A DNA stretch of 64,000 nucleotides, taken from the NCBI GenBank assembly GCA_018292915.2, contig JACVVK020000055.1:1013501-1077500 (forward strand). Reading direction: 5' to 3'. Shown here piece after piece: positions 56,762-64,000 of the stretch. The translations under genes were made by a program, and so were the position numbers. The stretch comes from Batillaria attramentaria (Eukaryota; Mollusca; Gastropoda; Batillariidae). The stretch's first letter is position 1, and every line of letters begins with the position of its first letter. A model generated the notes under the pieces. The model worked only from the letters and a program-made list of their open reading frames with translations, was not told where the DNA came from and ran no database searches.

Positions 56762-59700
56762 CTTTTCTCTGATGTGGGGGTTCCATGTGCCGCACCACAA
56801 CAAGCTCCAGTCTCTTTCCAGCTGCTCACTGGGTGACTGCAGGCTTTGGATGACGGATCTGCAGTCAGTTAGGAAGACGACGTGTGTGGGCAGGGCGGAT
56901 TCTCTACCAATGAGCTTGGCAGCTTCTCTGAAGTTTGTGGATAGTCGTCCAGCAGGCATGGAGCTTGTTGTGGTGCGGCCATCTGGGTGGCGGATGAGAA
57001 TCCCGCTTCCTCCGTTCCTGACTGCTGAGTCTGCGGACCCGTCAGTATAGGCGTGTGTCCAGACTGACATGTTGTAGTCCCGATCCAGCATTTCTAGTGA
57101 GAGGGATCTAAGCGTGCTGGTCACTCCTGGAACATCTGTAACAAGGAGCACCCCTTCCAGGTTGTTGTCCCATTCCTCAGCTGCTTGGAGTGGCTCTTGT
57201 TCTTCAGGAGTGGATGGCAGGATGTCCATGTGTGTTCTCATCAGCTGTTTGGCCAGGTGGTTGAAGCTGCCTCTTTTCAGTCGGTTCTTTGTGTGTTCTT
57301 GGAGGTGCTGGTGGGCGGGGTGGGTGGCTAGTCTTTTCAGTTTTTCGCTCTGGGTGAGCACTTTCTCCTCCCTTCGTAGCTCAAGAGAATGGAGTCCTGT
57401 AGTTGTTTCGAGGGTGTGTACGGGTGTTGTTTTCAGCCCGCCTGTGATGATTCGCATGCCTGCGTTCTGCACCTTGGCCAACCTGCTGGTGTTGCTCTTT
57501 GCTGCGGTGGCCCACGCTGCTGCTCCATACTCCATCACAGGGCGTACATTCCCTATGTACACCCTCTTCAGGATGCTGCTGTTGGCTCCCCACTTAGTGC
57601 CAGCCAGTTTCTTCATGAGAGAGAGTCTTTTTGTGGCCCTTTTCTCCATCTCTCTGATGTGGGGGTTCCATGTCAGTTTCTTGTCCAGTTTGGTTCCAAG
57701 GTATGTTGGTGTGTCTTCCTGGGGAATCTGCTGATTGTTGATGGTCAGTCTGAGAGTCTCCTTGGTGTTAGAAAGAGAGAAGCAGGTGGCTACTGTTTTC
57801 TGGCTGTTGATGGTGACGCACCAGTCCGTTGCCCATTTGGAGGTGGTGTTGAGGGCCTCTTGCATTCTGACTGTGGCAGAGGAGGTGGACTCTGAGGCGT
57901 TCCACATTGCGAAGTCGTCAGCATGCAGGGCTCTGGAGATGTGTCTGGACAGACTACTGGAAATGTCATTGATGAAGACAACGAAGAGAGTGGGAGAGAT
58001 CACCCCTCCCTGGGGGACCCTTCCCTGATCTTGACTGTGTGGCTCAGGCTGCTGTCCAGCTTGACTCGTGCGGTTCTGTGGCACAGGAAGCTCTTGATCC
58101 AATTGAACATGCGTCCAGCTATTCCGGCGGTCAGTAGTTTCAGGAGAAGGCCGTCTTTCCACACCTTGTCGAACGCCTTGGACAGATCGATGAAGGTGGC
58201 GACCACTTTCTTCTTCTCCTGGAAGGCGTTCTCTATTGACTGTGCCAGGTAGACGAGCTGGTCTTCAGTACTCCTGTTCTTCCTGAAGGCAGTCTGTTCT
58301 TTGGTGATCAGGTTGTTGGATTCCAGGTGCCACATCAGCCTCTTGTTTATCATCCGTTCAAGAGTCTTGCTGAGGCAGCTGAGGAGGCTGATAGGTCTGT
58401 AGCTGGTTTTCTTTGCTGGGTCTTTTTCCTTTTTCCTTATGGGGATGATAGTGGCCTCCTTCCATGCTGATGGGAAGATGCCAGTTTTCCATGACTGGTT
58501 GAACAGCTCAAGCAGTTTCCTCCTGGCAGCTGGCCCAAGATGCTTGATCATCTCGTTGCAGATTCCGTCTTTGCCAGGGGCTTTCTTGGTCTTGAGTCTT
58601 CTGATGGCATCATTTAGTTCTGCCAGGCTGAGATCGGATGTCATTGGTGGTCGGAGTTGTTTGTTCTTTGAGCCTGTCATGCAGCTGGGTTGCAACCTCC
58701 TTTTTCCTCTGTGGTGGGACTTTGATGGTGCTCTCTATCTCAAAGACGTCAGCAAGGAGGTTTGCAGCTTTTTTGCCTGTGTAGAGGGTGTCGTCTTCCT
58801 TGAGGACAGTGGTTCTGTTGGTGGTCGTGGTGTCCTCATTGAGTGACTTTTTGAGTCGCCAGAGTTTCCCAGTGTCCTTTTCCATGCTGAGTGATGCTGT
58901 CTTCTCGTGCCATCTCTGTTGGAGTTCTTTCCTCTTGCAACTGTTAAACTCCTCCTTTAGGTTGTTGTGTCTGGCCGTGGTCTCACTGGATGGGTTCTGC
59001 TCCATACAGGTTCGTGCTTCAGAAAGCTGCTGGTGGAGTGTGGCCAACTGTTTGCTCCAGTACGGCTTGTAGTCCTTTCTGAAGCCACGAGGAATTGACC
59101 TTTTGGCTGCTGTGAGGATGGATTCGGTCAGCCTCTTCACGTTGGTGTTCATGTCTTCTGTAAAGGTGACGTTACAGAGATCTTCAGCATGGTGTTGGTA
59201 CTTCAGCCAGTCAGCTCTCTTGAAGTTCCAGCTGGCATGCTTCCTGTGATGGTCAGTGCTGGCCTTCTTGTCTGCAATGTGTAGGATGATGGGGAGGTGA
59301 TCGCTTCCACCTAGCTGGTCGCTGACGCTTCTGTAAGTCTTCGGTTGCCATTGCCAGGTCCGGAGTGGATGTTTTCTTCCAGGCTCTGGAGTAGTATGAG
59401 GGTTTGTCGTCAGGCTGGTTGATCAAGATCAGCTGGTTGTCAATCAGCCAGTCTTCTATTTCTTCCCCACGGTAGTCTGAGTTGTCGTATCCCCAGCTGG
59501 GTGAGTGGCCATTGAAGTCACCGACAATCAGGTGATTGTATGATGCGGGCTGGATGGTGTGGAGGTCCAGGCTTGCAGTGGGAGGGCTGTAGCAGTTGGT
59601 TATGAGGAGTTCCTCACCCTGCAGCAGGACTTTGGTGGTGATGTATTCAAGCTCCCCGCTTGAGGTTTGTCCAGTCACAGCAGCTGGGATGCCATGGGAT

Positions 59701-59912
59701 GCCCCTCCTTTGTGCCCAGATGGTCTGTCTCGCCGAAAACTGTCATAGCCCCTGATGAAAAATCTGCGAGCTTCATTTAGGTGTGTCTCTTGGATGCAGA
59801 TGACGTCGATTTTCTTGTCTCTGAGGAAGGCCTGTAACTCTGGTTTCTTCTGCTGGATGCCTTCTGCGTTCCACTGTGCAACCCTTATGGCTGTTGTTGG
59901 CAAGTATATCAA
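56762..59912 (-). mobile_element. I-clade LINE with endonuclease, RT and RNase H
   Basis: Read right to left. Endonuclease 59912-59253: RVAQWNAEGIQQKKPELQAF, DVICIQETHLNEARRFF, YNHLIVGDFNGHSPSWGYDN, with a frameshift near 59333. Linker 59152-58700. RT 58695-57400: KAPGKDGICNEMIKHLGPAA, ATFIDLSKAFDKVWKDGLL, VPQGGVISPTLFVVFINDI and LHADDFAMWN. RNase H 57040-56770: TDGSADSAVRNGGSGILIR and HVVFLTDCRSVIQSL. Frameshifts near 59152, 58650 and 58010 disable it. ORF1 and the last RNase H residues are missing. The right boundary cuts into a pogo-like element. Confidence 0.92.
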
Positions 59913-60749
59913 AAAAACATGCTCTCCATTTGGAGGATATGATGATCAAATTCATCCTCCATCTCTGTGGTGAAGATAGTGGGTCTTCCGAGCTGCCTCT
60001 TCCCAATAGCGAACTTGTTTTGTTTGTCAATGTGCCTTTTCAGGGTTGACACAGGAACACCATAGGCCCGTGAGGCCTCACGAAGACCCATGGTGCCGGA
60101 TGTAACCTGGAACAACGCGAGTATTTCTTCAGTTGTCCACTTCGCTCTGAACCCCACCCCCCCCCCCCCCCCCGAATTTTTGTTAAGGCTAGATGGCAAA
60201 TTTATTTATTTTCGCAAAATGCGAAACAATGGCTTTGTCAGTGCGTGTCAGTTTCAATTTCATAAATCAGTTAAATTGTAATTTAACACTTGCTTGTGTG
60301 TGTGATCGCACAATATGGAACACAGTGAGGGTTATATGGAACACGAGCCATATTACCCGACCTCAAGTGTTCCATATTGCCCTAGTAGGGGGTGTGATAG
60401 AAAATTACGTCATGTGGCTTTTGCGAATCATGACCTTCACAGTTTCTACCTTCAAAATGTTCATAACACTAATGGGGACTCCTCCACAAACATTTTTTCT
60501 CTGAAGCATGAATTTGAATGTAAATGCAACGACCTTTTGAACACACCAAAATAAGATCAGACAGAATAAAAACTTTCAAGCACTCACCGTTTTTGCATTT
60601 TCCCGCCTTCGGCCATTCTGACTCCTGTCATCGGACAACCGGGTAAGCTTCATAGCATGACACCATCAGATTTGTTCTATTTGTCTCTCATGACCCGCAA
60701 CATCGGTGTTCCATATTACTCGCCTGTTCCATATTTACCGACTTTCCCC
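59913..60749 (-). mobile_element. pogo-like element E0, truncated
   Basis: Right terminus at 60749 (complement of GGGGAAAGTCGGTAAATA), next to TA. Inward lies a subterminal zone with repeated ATATGGAAC words, then transposase codons (60199-59913) reading RAKWTTEEILALFQVTSGTM, GLREASRAYGVPVSTLKR and GRPTIFTTEMEDEF, a psq/CENP-B-type helix-turn-helix start. The rest is lost at the LINE boundary. It lacks the MITE found in E1 and E2 and so shows the empty site (single GTTAAAT in the minus strand near 60284). Confidence 0.82.
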
Positions 60750-60751
60750 TA

Positions 60752-61094
60752 ATACAAAATACTGATAATGATATCAATGTAACATTTGAAGTACTAATAA
60801 TAATTTTACCTATGACAGTAGCAAACACACATCGTGAAAAGATCAGACTTGCAATCTGCTTATTACATCAAGTTGTGTACCTCCCAAAACTTCACAAGAC
60901 CCCCCCCCAAAAAAAAACAATAAAAAACAACAAAAAAAACCACAAACATAACAAACAAAAAAACTAACGAACAAATAAGAGAACTGAAACAACAACAACA
61001 ACACACACATGCACACGCACACACACAAGAGTTTTAACTTTTTTGCAATAGAAATAAACTGACAATTTCCCATGGATACGATCAAATCCATATA
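60752..61094. other. Spacer between pogo-like elements, duplicated
   Basis: Matches 62934-63259 almost exactly: ACTGATAATGATATCAATG, CTTGCAATCTGCTTATTACA, a poly-C/poly-A run, CA units and TTTTGCAATAGAAATAAAC. It shows that spacer and element were duplicated together. Confidence 0.8.
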
Positions 61095-61567
61095 TAGGGG
61101 AAAGTCGGTAAATATGGAACAGGCGGGTAATATGGAACACCGATGTTGCGGGTCATGGGAGACAAATGGAACAAATTTGATGGTGTCATGCTATGAAGCT
61201 TACACCGCTTGTCCGATGACAGCAGTCAGAATGGCCGAAGGCGGGAAAATGCAAAAACGGTGAGTGCTTGAATTTTTTTACTCTGTCTGATCTTATTTTG
61301 ATGTGTTAAATCGGTCGTTGCATTTACAGTCAGATTCATGCTTCAGAGAAAAAAATGTTTGTGGAGGAGTCCCAGGTAGTGTTACGCACATTTTGAAGGT
61401 AGAAACTGTGAAGGTCATGATTCGCAAAAGCTACATGACGTAATTTTCCATCACACCCCCAACTAGGGCAATATGGAACACTTGAGGTCGGGTAATATGG
61501 CTCGTGTTCCATATAGCCCTCACTGTGTTCCATATTGTGCGATCACACACACAAGCAAGTGTTAAAT

Positions 61568-61727
61568 CAAAGATCTTGGAAACATAAAGATAGTTCACTT
61601 ACCTCCCTTTGAGGGACAACGCGTAAGAGTTCTCTGGCCGCATTAGATCTAGGATCTAGATGGCAGTATGGCAGAAAGCCAGAAACGACGCAAAATGGTT
61701 AGAATAAAGTTGAGCTGGATAATTTTG

Positions 61728-61777
<50 letters not shown>

Positions 61778-62184
61778 TTAGATGCAGCTAGCCGCTAGCA
61801 CAGTTTAAGTCACCGTGATTTGTAAAGTTGTCGGGAAAAAAACAACAAAAATCACGCTGTATCTGCGTCAGCCGGTTTGTTTACACTGCATGCACACGTA
61901 CCACTTGAGGTTGTTTTTTTTAACAAGAAAGCGAAAAAATGGTTGTTTTTCAACAGGAATACCAACAGAAGGATATATTTGTCTATTATTTGAACAGTTC
62001 GGCGCAGAACACAATTGCACGCCCGGCTTTTGTGATCGCTTTTCACTTTCCGCCATGCTGTCACCATTGGGGCCAGATCTAGGATGCGCGCTAATGCGGG
62101 CAGACAACTCTTCCCGTTGTCCCGCTATATATATCTCTCTTACGAGGGCAGGAGTGACGCGTCTTTCTGATTCCAAGGTCTTTG
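61568..62184. mobile_element. hAT-like MITE with 7-bp duplication
   Basis: Termini CAAAGATCTTGGAA and the complement of CAAAGACCTTGGAA (13 of 14 matching), flanked by GTTAAAT on both sides (61561-61567 and 62185-62191). Element E0 carries the uninterrupted GTTAAAT. A TG microsatellite (61732-61773) lies inside; there is no transposase. The CAAAG start is hAT-like, though hAT duplications are normally 8 bp. Confidence 0.85.
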
Positions 62185-62208
62185 GTTAAATTACAATTTA
62201 ACTGATTT

Positions 62209-62751
62209 ATGAAACTGAAACTGACTCGCACTGACAAAGCCATTGTTTCGCATTTTGTCGTAAATTTGCCATCTAGCCTTAACAAAAATTCGGGTTGTTT
62301 TTTTTTCAGAGCGAAGTGGACAAATGAAGAAATACAACTCGCGTTGTTCCAGGTGACATCCAGCACTATGGGTCTTCGTGAGGCCTCACGGGCCTATGGT
62401 GTTCCCGTGTCAACCCTGAAAAGGCACCTTGACAAACAAAACAAGTTCGCTATTGGGAAGAGGCAGCTCGGAAGACCCACTATCTTCACCACAGAGATGG
62501 AGGATGAATTTGCTCATCATATTCTCCAAATGGAGAGCATGTGTTTTGGATATACTCGGAAGTCATACATGCAGCTTGCTTATGAATTCGCAGAGAGAAA
62601 TGGATTACAACATCCCTTCAACCAAGAGAAAAAGTCTGCTGGGAATGACTGGTTGCGTCTGTTCTTGCGTCGACACCCTGACATAACCATTAGACAACCA
62701 GAGCCAACGTCGGTCGACTGGGGACTCCTCCACAAACATTTTTTTGTCTGA
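62209..62751 (+). pseudogene. pogo/CENP-B-like transposase, N-terminal half
   Basis: 180-codon frame: MKLKLTRTDKAIVSHFV leader (partly UTR in E0), RAKWTNEEIQLALFQVTSST and MGLREASRAYGVPVSTLKRH (psq HTH), GRPTIFTTEMEDEFAHHILQ, YTRKSYMQLAYEFAERNGL and AGNDWLRLFLRRHPDITIRQ then PEPTS (second, CENP-B-type helix unit). After PEPTS the coding sequence is replaced by the inverted arm (VDWGLLHKHFFV), so the DDE catalytic domain is absent. The product, if made, would be a DNA-binding protein without nuclease. Confidence 0.85.
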
Positions 62752-63261
62752 AGCATGAATTTGAATGTAAATGCAACGACCGTTTGAACACACCAAAATA
62801 AGATCAGACAGAGTAAAAAATTTCAAGCACTCACCGTTTTTGCATTTTCCCGCCTTCGGCCATTCTGACTCTCATGACCCGCAACATCGGTGTTCCATAT
62901 TACTCGCCTGTTCCATATTTACCGACTTTCCCCAAATACAAAACACTGATAATGATATCAATGTAACATTTGAAGTACTAATAATAATTTTACCTATGAC
63001 AGTAGCAAACACACATCGTGAAAAGATCAGACTTGCAATCTGCTTATTACATCAAGTTGTGTACCTCCCAAAACTTCACAAGACCCCCCAAAAAAAAAAA
63101 CAAAAAAAAAAAAACATAACAAACAAAAAAACTAACGAACAAATAAGAGAACTGAAACAACAACAACACACACATGCACACGCACACACACAAGAGTTTT
63201 AACTTTTTTGCAATAGAAATAAACTGACAATTTCCCATTGATACGATCAAATCCATATATA

Positions 63262-63891
63262 GGGGAAAGTCGGTAAATATGGAACAGGCGGGTAATATGG
63301 AACACCGATGTTGCGGGTCATGGGAGACAAATGGAACAAATTTGATGGTGTCATGCTATGAACCTTACACCGCTTGTCCGATGACAGCAGTCAGAATGGC
63401 CGAAGGCGGGAAAATGCAAAAACGGTGAGTGCTTGAATTTTTTTTACTCTGTCTGATCTTATTTTGATGTGTTAAATCGGTCGTTGCATTTACAGTCAGA
63501 TTCATGCTTCAGAGAAAAAATGTTTGTGGAGGAGTCCCAGGTAGTGTTACGCACATTTTGAAGGTAGAAACTGTGAAGGTCATGATTCGCAAAAGCTACA
63601 TGACGTAATTTTCCATCACACCCCCAACTAGGGCAATATGGAACACTTGAGGTCGGGTAATACGGCTCGTGTTCCATATAGCCCTCACTGTGTTCCATAT
63701 TGTGCGATCACACACACAAGCAAGTGTTAAATCAAAGATCTTGGAAACATAAAGATAGTTCACTTACCTCCTTTTGAGGGACAACGCGTAAGAGTTCTCT
63801 GGCCGCATTAGATCTAGGAACTAATGGCAGTATGGCAGAAAGCCAGAAACGACGCAAAATGGTTAGAATGAAGTTGAGCTGGATAATTTTG

Positions 63892-63981
<90 letters not shown>

Positions 63982-64000
63982 TTAGATGCAGCTAGCCGCT
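63262..64000 (+). mobile_element. pogo-like element E2, cut by window end
   Basis: Repeats E1 from GGGGAAAGTCGG onwards with few differences, offset 2165 bp, and contains the same MITE start at 63733. A longer TG tract (63894-63977) distinguishes it. The sequence stops inside the MITE. Confidence 0.9.

Larger units (their letters stand above)
61097..62933 (+). mobile_element. pogo-like element E1 with fold-back arms
   Basis: Left terminus GGGGAAAGTCGGTAAATATG at 61097 preceded by TA; right terminus is its complement ending at 62933. The inverted similarity extends about 200 bp inwards, to GGAGGAGTCCC (61371) and GGGGACTCCTCC (62724). The right arm begins in the middle of the transposase gene, so the 3' half was replaced by an inverted copy of the left end. 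Contains the hAT-like MITE and a 5' transposase fragment. Confidence 0.85.

Noticed and set aside
58439..58846. Plus-strand frames over 56.7-59.1 kb
   Set aside because: Antisense shadows of the I-clade LINE reading frames.
1..64000. CRISPR arrays, operons, ribosome binding sites or phage genes
   Set aside because: The sequence is animal nuclear DNA; short direct repeats are microsatellites, satellites or transposon ends.

Overview
The window is eukaryotic nuclear DNA from an animal, most likely a lophotrochozoan and perhaps a marine gastropod; that placement is inference. The sequence shows spliced genes with GT-AG introns, a selenoprotein W gene with an in-frame UGA, tRNA-derived SINEs, long CA/GT tracts, and at least five kinds of non-LTR retrotransposon together with piggyBac-, Tc1-, pogo- and possibly Harbinger-like DNA transposons. 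There are no operons, CRISPR arrays, rRNA genes or bacterial genes.

Host genes are few and lie in the first 18 kb. On the minus strand, 3520-4821 holds three phase-consistent exons of selenoprotein W, with a C-G-G-Sec redox motif. Directly downstream, 1417-3015 carries five phase-consistent minus-strand exons of an unrecognised gene, possibly followed by acidic exons down to base 92. At 14352-15893 (minus) is an uninterrupted 513-residue type II membrane protein that looks like a fucosyltransferase-type glycosyltransferase. At 16887-17480 a frameshifted SAP domain and a frameshifted THAP domain converge.

From 4.9 to 14 kb the spacers hold a Harbinger-like MITE, a split I-clade LINE, a satellite with a unit of about 140 bp in both orientations, and the first copy of an unclassified 1.6-1.7 kb element (called R here) that carries a tRNA-SINE.

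21.1-30.5 kb is a nested transposon stack. An L2/CR1-like LINE (minus) was hit by a second R element and by a piggyBac-like element. The piggyBac was hit by a Tc1-like element, and the Tc1 was hit by a Rex1-like LINE. Two of the insertion points are confirmed by empty sites in other copies of the LINE inside this window.

30.5-50.9 kb is a patchwork of LINE fragments and near-identical duplications. It includes a large inverted repeat (arms about 2.3 kb, spacer about 1 kb) flanked by a 1.5 kb direct repeat, and a fairly complete LINE reverse transcriptase at 37.6-40.2 kb that ends next to a perfect 30-bp-arm hairpin.

50.9-64 kb holds further L2-like, L1/Tx1-like and other LINE pieces, an I-clade LINE with endonuclease, reverse transcriptase and RNase H domains (56762-59912), and a tandem array of pogo-like elements. 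Those elements bear a hAT-like MITE bounded by a perfect 7-bp duplication. Almost every long reading frame after 18 kb is transposon-derived and broken.
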